64,000 bases of DNA from Neoalteromonas flava (GCF_002807685.1 NZ_PEAX01000001.1:372001-436000); one strand, 5' to 3'. Shown: positions 20,104 to 28,821, numbered from the stretch's first letter. Numbers and translations: made by a program. The notes: generated by a model not told the origin, from the sequence alone.

Positions 20104-20109
20104 ACTATA
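20104..20109 (-). promoter_or_regulatory. Predicted csrB -10 box
   Basis: TATAGT on the minus strand places the start of the RNA near 20097. No good -35 box is seen at the right distance (CCTCCA), as expected for a promoter that depends on a response regulator. Confidence 0.6.
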
Positions 20110-20265
20110 CGCCGATGGGAAAAATGTGGAGGATGTATTTCAATAGGAAAGATTAAATAAACGTAAAAAAAGCCCAACAAATAATTTTTATCATTAAATT
20201 ACATGGGCTTACAAAATATCAGTGAGATTAATACCGAGGTAAAAAACCTCTATTGCCTACGTCCA

Positions 20266-20283
20266 TGTAAGCGATCTCTTACA
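20266..20283. promoter_or_regulatory. GacA/UvrY binding box upstream of csrB
   Basis: The 18-bp sequence TGTAAG-N6-CTTACA is a perfect match to the known GacA/UvrY palindrome. Its centre is about 177 bp upstream of the predicted csrB start, the sort of distance seen for rsmZ and csrB in other gammaproteobacteria. A second half-site (CTTACA at 20208-20213) and an IHF-like sequence (20189-20201, one mismatch) lie between it and the promoter. Confidence 0.85.
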
Positions 20284-20327
20284 AAGAAAGAGACTTTTAT
20301 TTAATGGCAGAGTTCTTTCCACAAGAA

Positions 20328-20969
20328 TTACTGAGCACGCGAACGAAACATAATGTACCCAGTGATATGACTAAAGGTAAGTTCTTGGATATGCTCATAG
20401 TGTCCGCCCTTAAAAAATGATAGGCATTTCGGCAGAGTAACAAATACACCCACCCCCTGACTCTTTGGTTCTTCGAGCATTACACTATCTATCGCACTCA
20501 TGAGAACATGACCCAGTCCTTGATCTTGATAGTCGGGATGCACACCAATAAATGACAGCATGTGATAATTCTCAGCGGGCATGCAACTACGCACTTTCTC
20601 TTCTTTGTCGATCATTTGCTTAGTGCCGAGAAAGCCAGCCGTTAGCAACATTTTTAGCCGCCAATGCCAATAGCGCCCAGCCCCAAAAGCGGCATCAGGG
20701 GCAATTAGACACGCCACCGCAATTAACCGCTTGTCGTCAAATAACCCAATGATGGGCTGTTTACCAATCCAAAATGCGTGGAGTTCTTCACGAATGGCTG
20801 AACGCAGACGGTTTTCATAACCTTCTCTTTCAGCCTCAAAAATATCGACAAATAACGGATCATCAATATAGGCGTTGTATAAAATTGAGGCTGCTACTTT
20901 GAGATCTTCAGCCGTAAGATAACTGGCTTTGACTTGTGCGGGGGAAAGTTTTACCGCTTGATGGCCCAT
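20328..20969 (-). CDS. GNAT-family N-acetyltransferase
   Basis: A 213-residue acetyl-CoA-dependent acyltransferase of unknown substrate. The GNAT core is visible as a beta-strand HMLSFIGVHPDYQDQGLGHVLMSAI, in which QDQGLG is the acetyl-CoA pyrophosphate loop (RxxGxG/A type). I start at ATG 20969, six bases after AGGAG, rather than at the longer ORF start at 20993. It sits alone between csrB and a DUF3192 gene; the csrB GacA box lies only about 45 bp beyond its 3' end. Confidence 0.8.
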   Translation of the reverse strand: MGHQAVKLSPAQVKASYLTAEDLKVAASILYNAYIDDPLFVDIFEAEREGYENRLRSAIREELHAFWIGKQPIIGLFDDKRLIAVACLIAPDAAFGAGRYWHWRLKMLLTAGFLGTKQMIDKEEKVRSCMPAENYHMLSFIGVHPDYQDQGLGHVLMSAIDSVMLEEPKSQGVGVFVTLPKCLSFFKGGHYEHIQELTFSHITGYIMFRSRAQ

Positions 20970-21069
20970 CGAGTGCTCCTGACACATTGACAACTAATTT
21001 GACTAGTTTTCATACACTGGAGCTTTGTTAACATTTTGTAAAGAGTTAATACTGACAATTTGTAGATTT

Positions 21070-21101
21070 ATTGCGCTAGCGCAATGAATTGGCGCTAGCG
21101 C
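21070..21101. repeat. Twin GCGCTAGCGC palindromes
   Basis: The decamer palindrome GCGCTAGCGC occurs at 21073-21082 and 21092-21101, 19 bp apart centre to centre; the first is part of a 16-bp perfect palindrome (21070-21085). They lie between the DUF3192 stop and the GNAT start. No T-run follows on either strand, so a protein-binding operator or a non-terminating hairpin is more likely than a terminator. Confidence 0.6.
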
Positions 21102-21114
21102 TGCTGTTAGGTGG

Positions 21115-21483
21115 TTATAGATATTCGCGTAATGCGGTTTCACCCCATCCCACCAGTTGTCCGTTTTTGAAAACTAATGGTGTACATTCATCTTTGCTGG
21201 TAATACCGTCACCGTGCGACCGTTGAGTGCGATAATAAAGTACTCGATAATCTGAGCCATCGCGTTGATAAAACTCATCAAAATCTGCCATGCCCATGCG
21301 CGACGAAACCGCTTCCAGCGTCATTGATGTGTCTAAACGGCTAATGTGGCGACGATTATTGGCCTCACGCTTTTCCCAATCACCTTGATAATAGCCATCA
21401 CCGTCCCCTCCAACAGAAACGACACAACCTGATAAAAACAATGGCGCGCAAAGTGCACAAAGCAGTAATGATTTTTTAAGCAT
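21115..21483 (-). CDS. DUF3192 family lipoprotein
   Basis: A small predicted lipoprotein of 122 residues: MLKKSLLLCALCAPLFLSGC has an LSGC lipobox, and an SVGGDGDG linker follows the cysteine. The mature part carries the DUF3192 pattern YYRTQ, DGIT, DECTPLVF and GWG. A second member of the same family is at 26683-27057 without a lipobox. I start at ATG 21483 behind AAGGAA; a TTG two codons upstream is possible. Function unknown; the fold is probably related to the SmpA/BamE-like lipoproteins (inference from size and layout). Confidence 0.75.
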   Translation of the reverse strand: MLKKSLLLCALCAPLFLSGCVVSVGGDGDGYYQGDWEKREANNRRHISRLDTSMTLEAVSSRMGMADFDEFYQRDGSDYRVLYYRTQRSHGDGITSKDECTPLVFKNGQLVGWGETALREYL

Positions 21484-21489
21484 GAGCAA

Positions 21490-21816
21490 AATTCCTTAAT
21501 GTTGCTATTTAATGTTCAATCACAGCGTTATTTACAAAATGCTTGCCAAATTTATAAGTTAATGTTTTAAAATGATTTTTAGTAAAATGTAGATGGATCA
21601 ACTCATCTACAGTAAGTCTTCTTGACTACTTTTTGGTGGATTTGACGAGAAACGCTAAATAATCGACCAGCGCTTATTCGTTCTTAAGCAAAGTCAAAAT
21701 TTAAGGCTTAATCGGCATCTCATCTGAGTTTACACTGGATTGTCTTAAGCTAGTCGTTAGACCATGGCATATGTTACTTTAGCCGTCCTTTAACTTTTAC
21801 CGGCAAATCGATCACA
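21490..21816. other. 327-nt divergent intergenic region with small hairpins
   Basis: AT-rich spacer between two divergent genes. An 8-bp inverted repeat (TGTAGATG 21588-21595 with CATCTACA 21604-21611) is followed by a weaker hairpin and TTTTT near 21635. A TTGCCA box at 21543 could serve as a -35 element with TTAAAA about 17 nt on. This may be a short RNA or an early terminator; the support is weak and no ORF is convincing. Confidence 0.3.
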
Positions 21817-22146
21817 ATGAAGTCTGATTTACACCAACTTTGCCTACAACTCTATGCGCAAGGCTTAGAACCAAGCACCAGCCTGTTGAGAGCGCGAGCC
21901 GAGAGTAAACCTTCTCTACCGCAGGCAATTGATGCTATCCGTTGGTGGCAACAACAAGATAAAGCCAGCCTTTTACAGCGCTATCAAACAGAAAATAAAG
22001 GCCTAACCAACACAGCAAAGTCTGATGAACCGTCAGAACTTGACCAGCATGATATGATTCATCAGGCACTTTCTCGAGTTGCCCAAATAGAACAAGAATT
22101 AACAGAACTTAAGCAACTGTTGCAGCAACTCGCGCAAAAAAACTGA
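21817..22146 (+). CDS. Small helical protein, KfrA-N-like N-terminus and C-terminal coiled coil
   Basis: A 109-residue protein I do not recognise with certainty. Residues 1-50 (LHQLCLQLYAQGLEPSTSLL, then RWWQQQ) resemble the helix-turn-helix N-terminal domain of KfrA-type DNA-binding proteins. Residues 75-107 are a heptad-like coiled coil (ISRVAQIEQELTELKQLLQQL type), suggesting a dimer. The gene ends where syd ends: the two stops share the palindrome TGATCA. It may be a DNA-binding dimer, but no target can be named. Confidence 0.55.
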   Translation: MKSDLHQLCLQLYAQGLEPSTSLLRARAESKPSLPQAIDAIRWWQQQDKASLLQRYQTENKGLTNTAKSDEPSELDQHDMIHQALSRVAQIEQELTELKQLLQQLAQKN

Positions 22147-22689
22147 TCATTCTGCCAAGGGTTGTAGCGTAGCTAAAAACTCAGCTAAGTCTTGCGCTAA
22201 CACTTGTTGGGCAGGTTTACCGACTTGTTCGAGTACAACTTGCCCTGAGGCATTATCCACACTGACGATAAAATCCTCTTCATCAGTCAATGCGAAAAAT
22301 AAGGTTTCGGGTTGTTTTAGTTGCCGTTTCATCAGTACATGACCAATCAAGTTTTGTTGTAACCGTTCAGCATCATCGTCGTTCCAGATTTGCAATAGTG
22401 TTAACTTCCCTTGTGGCGCCTGTGCTTCAATGTGGTCGCTGTAATAGCGCGAAAAGTATGCTTTAAGCTGCGGATCTAGGGCCAATTCTAGCGCTTGTTC
22501 CATGTCCGCAAAACTCCGTGATTGAGATTGCAGTACCGGCCTCCACTGTGCCAGCTCTCCAGGTGCCAACGCCTCCAATAGACAGGGTGAGAGCCATTCA
22601 GGATCATATTCCGTTCGTGGGTCATTCGGCAGCGCAGTGAACCGCGTTATAAATTCATCCAATGCCTGATTTAATTTTTTTTCTGTCAA
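22147..22689 (-). CDS. syd: Syd protein, SecY-interacting (TTG start)
   Basis: Syd binds SecY at the inner membrane and is thought to check the SecYEG complex. The 180-residue product matches the family: [23 protein letters not shown] is the conserved block, then [20 protein letters not shown] and a C-terminal [11 protein letters not shown]. The start is TTG at 22689, preceded by AGGAG. It lies in the conserved csrB-syd-queF-ppnN neighbourhood, convergent with the small gene before it and divergent from queF. Confidence 0.88.
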   Translation of the reverse strand: MTEKKLNQALDEFITRFTALPNDPRTEYDPEWLSPCLLEALAPGELAQWRPVLQSQSRSFADMEQALELALDPQLKAYFSRYYSDHIEAQAPQGKLTLLQIWNDDDAERLQQNLIGHVLMKRQLKQPETLFFALTDEEDFIVSVDNASGQVVLEQVGKPAQQVLAQDLAEFLATLQPLAE

Positions 22690-22755
22690 TGTAAGCTCCT
22701 GTTCATTCTGCTGGTATCATATCGGAAACGATCCACCGTAGTAAGCATTACCGCT

Positions 22756-23601
22756 ATGACAAAACAAACTTCAGAACAAGACGCTATGAGCTCGCTTAAG
22801 TTGGGTAAAGAGGTTGAGTACCAAGAGCATTACGCACCTGACTTATTGCAAGCAGTACCACGCCGTTTAAATCGCGCTGAAATCCAATTGAGCGATACTG
22901 CGCTGCCCTTTCATGGTGTCGATATCTGGAATGGCTATGAACTATCTTGGTTAAACCCCAAGGGCAAACCCTGCATTGCAATACTGCAGTGCTCAGTGCC
23001 TGCAACGTCGCCAAACCTTATCGAAAGTAAATCATTTAAGTTGTACCTAAATAGCTTTAATCAATCCGAATTTGCCACGCAAACTGAGGTGCAGGCGTGC
23101 ATTCAACAAGATTTAACCGCTTGTGCCGGCGCCCCCGTAGACGTTACATTAATTTCTCCACGGGACTTTAATCAAGTTGCAATTCATCCGTTGACTGGGA
23201 ATTGCATCGACGATTTAGACGTGAGCATTGAGCACTATGATTATGCGCCTGCACTTTTACAATATAGTGAAGCTGAACACGCAACCGAAACCTTGGTTAG
23301 CCACTTACTTAAATCTAACTGCTTGATCACCAATCAGCCCGATTGGGGCAGTGTTTTGATCCATTACAAAGGCCCCAAGCTAGTGCATGAAGCGTTATTG
23401 AAGTACTTAATTTCTTTTCGCCAGCACAACGAATTTCATGAGCAATGTGTGGAACGGATATTTCTTGATATTTATCGCTTATGCAAACCAGAAAGGCTCA
23501 CGGTTTATGCCCGCTATACACGTCGTGGTGGCTTGGATATCAACCCGTTTCGCTCCAACTTTGAAGCCCCTTACGCGAACTGGCGTCTTGCTCGGCAGTA
23601 G
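22756..23601 (+). CDS. queF: NADPH-dependent 7-cyano-7-deazaguanine reductase QueF
   Basis: QueF reduces preQ0 to preQ1 in queuosine synthesis. It is the long, two-domain E. coli type (281 residues). The substrate motif [16 protein letters not shown] lies in the N-terminal half, and the catalytic cysteine is in [26 protein letters not shown] and [14 protein letters not shown] follow. The N-terminus and length match E. coli QueF. Confidence 0.95.
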   Translation: MTKQTSEQDAMSSLKLGKEVEYQEHYAPDLLQAVPRRLNRAEIQLSDTALPFHGVDIWNGYELSWLNPKGKPCIAILQCSVPATSPNLIESKSFKLYLNSFNQSEFATQTEVQACIQQDLTACAGAPVDVTLISPRDFNQVAIHPLTGNCIDDLDVSIEHYDYAPALLQYSEAEHATETLVSHLLKSNCLITNQPDWGSVLIHYKGPKLVHEALLKYLISFRQHNEFHEQCVERIFLDIYRLCKPERLTVYARYTRRGGLDINPFRSNFEAPYANWRLARQ

Positions 23602-23691
23602 ACATGTAACAAAGGTTGTTTAAGCATTGACCTAACGGTTTTTTCGGGCAATGCTTAGACTATCGGGTGGACGCGCAACGAGAAGGGTCTC

Positions 23692-25224
23692 TTGGAGCAA
23701 AAGCAAATCGAGTCGCTCACAAAACATAATGAGCAACTGGCACAGTTTATCATTCGACTTTCCAAGTTCTATGAAGGTGCCAACAAACAAATTGACCATG
23801 AGTTACAAATTTTACGGGGGCATATTTCAGGTAGGCCAAATATTACGTTGGCTACCGTGAGTATTGGTAAACTAAATAAGTTACTGATGCAGAATGCCGA
23901 TAGCCTTAAAAAACAAACCTCACAAACGATCAGCCGCCTGGAATCCGCTGTAAAACGCCTACAGGGTGTGGCATCAATTCCGCCCAATTTAAAAAGCGAA
24001 ACAGCGCGCTTTCTTTCATCGTTGAGTATGCACAGCGGCGACATGTTCGCTTCACTACCGCAATTTGAGAAAGCGCTAGGGCTGTATCAGCAGGCGCTGG
24101 ACAATTCGCAGTCCAATAGCGTCTCAGAACCTCAAGGAAAAACCGAAAAGTCAGTCGCAGCGACCGATAGCACGCCAATAGACAGTGCTTTGCATGCAAC
24201 CATCAGTAAAGAATTACAACAACTCATTGAGCCCTACTATCAGAAAAATCCGGGCGATCAACGCCTCGAAGATGTGCGTAATAAGCTGATTAATGGTTTA
24301 TCACCGAATGAACTCATGGAATGTTGCCTGATCTTTATTCGCTTGATAGTAAAAGAAGTGATTAAGGAAGCAGGAGTAAACGGCAAAATTGTCGACCAAC
24401 TGCACCGGTCACTGGTCAAAATGAATAAAGAGGTCAGTTCAACCCTTAGTGTGGCTCAAGAAAAACTTAATCTGCGCATAGAAAAAGATAATTCACTGCA
24501 ATCGCACATTGATGAACTGGGAGAAGTGGTAACTGACTCGAAAGACTTAGAACTACTGAAGCAACAAGCCCAACAGTATTTAACTAAGATGCAAACCTCG
24601 CTAAATGAACGTCAAGAAAGCGACAAGGAAGAGCAACAAGCCTTAATAAATCTGTTAGAAAACTTGCAGCGCGAACTCAATGCAATGGAAACTAAAACAC
24701 TGCATTATCGCAAAAAATTAGAGGACCAGCGCGCCCAAGCGCATACTGATCCACTCACCCGAGTGCCCAATCGAATCGCATACAATCAGCGCATGGAGCA
24801 AGAATTCAATCGTTGGCAGCGCCACAATACTGGCCTTTGTGTGGCGATAGTGGATATTGACCATTTTAAACAAATCAATGATCAATACGGTCATGCCGCG
24901 GGTGACAAAACCTTACAGGTTATTGCCAAACACTTGCGCGGCAACCTGCGTAAAACAGATTTTCTCGCCCGCTGGGGCGGTGAAGAATTTGTCGTGTTAT
25001 TCCCCGACAGTGTGCTCGGTGACATATTGCCCCCTTTACAAAAGTTGCGCGAAAAGCTCGCCGCGTTGCCGTTTAAATTTAAACAACAGCCCGTCAGTAT
25101 CACTGCCTCCTTTGGCGTGGCACAATTTGTCAAAGGCGATACTGTAGAAAGTGTTTTTGAGCGTGCTGATGCTCATTTATATAAAGCCAAGAAGAATGGG
25201 CGCAACCAAATAATAAGTGATTAA
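23692..25224 (+). CDS. GGDEF-domain diguanylate cyclase with long helical N-terminus (TTG start)
   Basis: A predicted diguanylate cyclase of 510 residues that makes c-di-GMP from two GTP. The C-terminal 170 residues are a full GGDEF domain: DPLTRVPNRIAY, DIDHFKQINDQYGHAAGD, then RWGGEEFVVLF with an intact GGEEF active site and an intact inhibitory I-site RKTD five residues before it. Residues 1-340 are soluble and mostly helical with a long coiled coil from about 230 to 345; there is no membrane segment or known sensor domain. It starts at TTG 23692 after GAAGGG. It separates queF from ppnN, which are adjacent in E. coli. A 9-bp inverted repeat lies in the 90-nt spacer. Confidence 0.85.
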   Translation: MEQKQIESLTKHNEQLAQFIIRLSKFYEGANKQIDHELQILRGHISGRPNITLATVSIGKLNKLLMQNADSLKKQTSQTISRLESAVKRLQGVASIPPNLKSETARFLSSLSMHSGDMFASLPQFEKALGLYQQALDNSQSNSVSEPQGKTEKSVAATDSTPIDSALHATISKELQQLIEPYYQKNPGDQRLEDVRNKLINGLSPNELMECCLIFIRLIVKEVIKEAGVNGKIVDQLHRSLVKMNKEVSSTLSVAQEKLNLRIEKDNSLQSHIDELGEVVTDSKDLELLKQQAQQYLTKMQTSLNERQESDKEEQQALINLLENLQRELNAMETKTLHYRKKLEDQRAQAHTDPLTRVPNRIAYNQRMEQEFNRWQRHNTGLCVAIVDIDHFKQINDQYGHAAGDKTLQVIAKHLRGNLRKTDFLARWGGEEFVVLFPDSVLGDILPPLQKLREKLAALPFKFKQQPVSITASFGVAQFVKGDTVESVFERADAHLYKAKKNGRNQIISD

Positions 25225-25236
25225 CTATTGAATACT

Positions 25237-26619
25237 ATGACACGTGTACAACTCAATCCTGTTGGCTGGATCAGCCAGCTATCGCAAGGTGAAGTGACAC
25301 TGCTTACCGACACAGCCAACAGTGAACTCTATGATATTTTTAGGAATTGTTGCCTAGCGGTTTTAAATAGCGGCGTCGATGAAGACGATTCCGAGGCACT
25401 ATTCGCCCCATACGAGTCTTTTCAAGTTCGCCTGTTAAGGCGCGAGCGTGGCGTCAAAATGGAGTTAATCGACCCACCTGATGTTGCGTTTGTCGACGGA
25501 CGTTTAATAGCTGGTGTCCACGAACACTTGTTTTCTGTGTTGCGCGATTTGCTTTACATGCATGTTAAATACAACGGCATCGCCGAATGTGAGCCGGCAG
25601 CAGTTCGTCGTTTATCTGATGTGACAGCCACCAGCATCACCGACATGGTGTTTGATATGTTGCGCCATGCTGATGCGCTAGAGGGTAATGATGATCTCAA
25701 CACTGTGGTCTGTTGGGGCGGCCACTCAATTGGCACTGAAGAATACAAATACACCAAAGAAGTCGGCTATCAATTAGGACTTCGCGAAATGAATATCTGT
25801 ACCGGCTGTGGACCTGGCGCAATGAAAGGGCCTATGAAAGGAGCGGCTATCGGTCACGCTAAGCAGCGTTATCGCAAAGGTCGTTACATCGGTATTTCTG
25901 AGCCGAGCATTATTGCTGCTGAGCCGCCCAACGCAATTGTTAATGAACTGATTATCATGCCGGACATTGAAAAACGCTTAGAGGCTTTTGTCCGAGCTGC
26001 CCACGGTATTGTTGTGTTTCCTGGAGGCGTTGGAACCGCAGAAGAACTGCTTTACATTCTGGGTATTCTATTGCATGAAAACAACGCCCAGCACCCTTTC
26101 CCATTAATATTGACAGGACCAGCCAGCAGTGCGGGTTACTTCGAGGCTATTGACGCGTTCGTTGGCGCCACATTAGGTAAAGCGGCTCAACAGCGCTATC
26201 AAATCATTATTGACGACCCACGCGAGGTCGCCCGTAGCATGAGTCTAGGCCGCGAAAAGGTTGAACAATACCGTCGCGCGGTTGGTGATGCATTTAGTTT
26301 CAACTGGTCACTCAAAATAGACACTATATTTCAACAACGCTTTGAACCGGATCATGCTGCAATGGCTGCACTTCCATTACATCGGGATCAACCCATTGCA
26401 CAGCTGGCAGCAGTATTACGCCAGGCTTTCTCAGGCATTGTTGCAGGCAATATAAAATCGTCAACAGTCGCACAGATTAAACAACAAGGCCCATTTAACT
26501 TGTCAGGTGATCCTGAACTAATGAAAATGATCGATCAGTTGTTACAGTCCTTTGTGGATCAGCAACGAATGAAGTTACCTGGCAGTAAATACGAACCTTG
26601 TTACACAATTAATGTTTAA
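25237..26619 (+). CDS. ppnN: Nucleotide 5'-monophosphate nucleosidase PpnN (LOG family)
   Basis: PpnN hydrolyses purine and pyrimidine monophosphates to base and ribose 5-phosphate, and in E. coli it is activated by (p)ppGpp. The LOG-family core is clear: CTGCGPGAMKGPMKGA and FPGGVGTAEELLY. The N-terminal and C-terminal PpnN-specific extensions are present, including FSGIVAGNIKSSTV and RMKLPGSKYEPCYTINV at the end. I start at ATG 25237; the ORF can begin at TTG 25228, and neither start has a strong ribosome-binding site. About 460 residues against 454 in E. coli. Confidence 0.9.
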   Translation: MTRVQLNPVGWISQLSQGEVTLLTDTANSELYDIFRNCCLAVLNSGVDEDDSEALFAPYESFQVRLLRRERGVKMELIDPPDVAFVDGRLIAGVHEHLFSVLRDLLYMHVKYNGIAECEPAAVRRLSDVTATSITDMVFDMLRHADALEGNDDLNTVVCWGGHSIGTEEYKYTKEVGYQLGLREMNICTGCGPGAMKGPMKGAAIGHAKQRYRKGRYIGISEPSIIAAEPPNAIVNELIIMPDIEKRLEAFVRAAHGIVVFPGGVGTAEELLYILGILLHENNAQHPFPLILTGPASSAGYFEAIDAFVGATLGKAAQQRYQIIIDDPREVARSMSLGREKVEQYRRAVGDAFSFNWSLKIDTIFQQRFEPDHAAMAALPLHRDQPIAQLAAVLRQAFSGIVAGNIKSSTVAQIKQQGPFNLSGDPELMKMIDQLLQSFVDQQRMKLPGSKYEPCYTINV

Positions 26620-26682
26620 CTTTTTAACAACACACTTTAAGCTTACCCAGTTCAAGAATTACGTGGAGTCGAACAGGAAATC

Positions 26683-27057
26683 ATGAATAGCAAAGTCATC
26701 AAAATGGTCATCACCGGTTTTGCTCTTTATGCCGTATTTGTTTATTCCGTTGTATCTTTCTTTCCGGACAGCCCAGACGATATGGACTGGGAGGATCGCG
26801 AGCAATACAACAAAGTACAAATAGCGAAGCTGAACTTAGGTACTTCAAAGCAGGAGATACTGGCACTGTTGGGGTCGCCAGACATCACTGAAGCAAAGAA
26901 AACCCGTGAAGGTATGATGCAAGTGATGTTTTACCGTACCCAACACATGAAGTCGGATGGCATTACGACACAAAATGAGTGTACCCCTCTGCTTTTCGAA
27001 GACGATATCTTAATTGCATGGGGTGATGGCGTGTATCTAAACTTCCTTGAAGGATGA
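26683..27057 (+). CDS. DUF3192 family protein, membrane-anchored
   Basis: A 124-residue protein with a hydrophobic N-terminal segment (residues 7-26) but no lipobox, so an uncleaved anchor or ordinary signal peptide is likely. The mature part carries the same YRTQ, SDGITTQNECTPLLFEDD and AWGDG pattern as the lipoprotein at 21115-21483. The first third adds KLNLGTSKQEILALLGSPDI, a SmpA/BamE-like helix pair. AGGA precedes the ATG. Its stop overlaps the next start as ATGA, so it is coupled to the HDOD-like gene. Confidence 0.75.
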   Translation: MNSKVIKMVITGFALYAVFVYSVVSFFPDSPDDMDWEDREQYNKVQIAKLNLGTSKQEILALLGSPDITEAKKTREGMMQVMFYRTQHMKSDGITTQNECTPLLFEDDILIAWGDGVYLNFLEG

Positions 27058-28718
27058 CGCAGCCACTAGAGCTCAAAATTGATAGCCTGGTTCAAGCAAG
27101 CGTGGAGTTTCATCGAGCTTGCAATCAGGCTGTTTCTGCCAGTGCATCTATCCAGGAATCTTTAACACTCAGTGACCGTTACATGCGCGCGCTGCGCAGC
27201 AATCCCGTGTTATTTTTTCCCCACTGCGAACTGATTTATACAAAACATAAAACTTGCCAATGGTTAGCGAGATTGTCACTCACCCTTTTGTTGGGCAAAG
27301 CAAATCAAGTCAGTGATGCATTCATACAGCATTTAATTGCCGGGCAAATCCTCGCCGAGGCGCTAAAAAAACTGCGCGACCCCGCGCATAAAAAGCAGTT
27401 GGTTACAAAGTGCTTACAAGCTACCCAAAATCAACATTTTCAGGTTTATTTGTGGTCATTGCGCTTTGCCCTTACTGGCAGACTCCCACCTGTACCTGAA
27501 GCGCGAGTCCATTACAATACCAATTTATACTTGCTCTCTGATATCGCAGCACGTATCACGAAGCAAGTATTCAAGGTGCAACCGGACGCGGGAGCACTGT
27601 TTAAGGTTATTGGGCGACATGCCAAACAAGATAAGCACGTTTTTGCACTAGTAGAACCGCTGCTTGGTCCAGAATCCCCCTTATTTATGGGGCTTTTAGT
27701 CAAACAACAATCTGCTTATGTTGCTATCGCGGCATCATCTCGATCTGTCACACTAGCAGCGCTAAAGCCAAAGACTGATAGCAAAGAACCTATTCCAATT
27801 AAGCAGATCCCACATGCAGACTTCTTAGCCCAAGTTGTACTGACCCAGCGTGTTCCATTTTCACGTTTTTACCATCTTTATCAGCACCTTAAACTGCCTC
27901 CCCAGGCCAATACCCACTTTATTGCCAACTTCAGTGTCCAGCGCCCGCCACAAGACTTGTTGAGTGTACTGGATGCGCTAAGAAATCCCGACATAGAGCC
28001 AGGTGCGTTGGTCAAAGTCATCGAAGAAAACCCATTCTTCTGTGAAATTCTCAATCGTTCTGCCACACAACTAAACCGCCTCAATATAAATGTTAAGAGC
28101 CTAAAGCAGTCAATTATGACTCACGGTATGGAGCGCATCGCAGCCGTTCTAACCGAACACGTATTGTGGCAGCGTTTAACCGCGAATCAATTCCCGCTTG
28201 CAGCGCAGTTTAAAACGTTCTGCGTGCTATTTCGCAGCCTCGCTGCACAAGTAGCCGAACACTGTAAGATTGGTATCCCACAACAATATAGCCTGGCCGC
28301 CTTGCTACATGTTTCAGCTTTGTTTACTGTTGCACCATTACGTTTGCTGCATGAATGGCGTTATGACGAACACCAATTGTTTAACGCTGCCACGCTATTG
28401 ACTACCGATATGCAAATTGATCATATAAAGCAAGCCCAGACGCTAGCACGTGCTTGGCATATCGATGCCGATATTATCCATGCATTTACTCCATCATCCC
28501 GCCGCTCATCTTCGACTCAATCCATGCTGGATTGTTTGCAAGTTGCTCTCTATCTTGCCCGACAATGGCTGCACCAAGGAGACATCAGCAACGTGCGAGT
28601 CCTAAACGAACTCAATGCAGAATGTAAACGGCTAGGTGTCACCGACGCTATTGTAGGCACGCTTCGTCTATCCCACAGTGAGCAAATGGTTTGCCCACTT
28701 AGCAAAACCATCGCTTAA
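27054..28718 (+). CDS. Large soluble protein with degenerate HDOD-like domain
   Basis: A 554-residue cytoplasmic protein with no signal or transmembrane segment. Residues about 305-500 look like an HDOD domain. DLLSVLDALRNPDIEPGALVKVIEENP, then SLKQSIMTHGMERIAAVL, follows the HDOD layout (spacing of helices, a 'GMERI' in place of 'GLRRL'), but I see no HD metal site. Residues 1-300 are helical and unrecognised. HDOD proteins often act downstream of signalling systems; the function here is not known. It is translationally coupled to the DUF3192 gene. Confidence 0.55.
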   Translation: MTQPLELKIDSLVQASVEFHRACNQAVSASASIQESLTLSDRYMRALRSNPVLFFPHCELIYTKHKTCQWLARLSLTLLLGKANQVSDAFIQHLIAGQILAEALKKLRDPAHKKQLVTKCLQATQNQHFQVYLWSLRFALTGRLPPVPEARVHYNTNLYLLSDIAARITKQVFKVQPDAGALFKVIGRHAKQDKHVFALVEPLLGPESPLFMGLLVKQQSAYVAIAASSRSVTLAALKPKTDSKEPIPIKQIPHADFLAQVVLTQRVPFSRFYHLYQHLKLPPQANTHFIANFSVQRPPQDLLSVLDALRNPDIEPGALVKVIEENPFFCEILNRSATQLNRLNINVKSLKQSIMTHGMERIAAVLTEHVLWQRLTANQFPLAAQFKTFCVLFRSLAAQVAEHCKIGIPQQYSLAALLHVSALFTVAPLRLLHEWRYDEHQLFNAATLLTTDMQIDHIKQAQTLARAWHIDADIIHAFTPSSRRSSSTQSMLDCLQVALYLARQWLHQGDISNVRVLNELNAECKRLGVTDAIVGTLRLSHSEQMVCPLSKTIA

Positions 28719-28821
28719 ACAGCCATTACACCGGTTTATTCGTAGATTAGCTCTGTTCCGAACCCCTGCAATCGAGTAAAATGCCGGGCTTTGATAGAAT
28801 TGAAAGACAAGAGGAAATTAC

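Noticed and set aside
19752-20180. Minus-strand ORF of 142 codons and overlapping plus-strand ORFs in the 19.7-20.2 kb spacer
   Set aside because: They coincide with the GGA-rich RNA, lack ribosome-binding sites and show repetitive, unprotein-like composition; the region is read as csrB.
20170-20211. Inverted repeat AAGCCCA/TGGGCTT upstream of csrB as a terminator
   Set aside because: The 28-nt loop is long and the AT-rich core fits an IHF site better; it may be chance.
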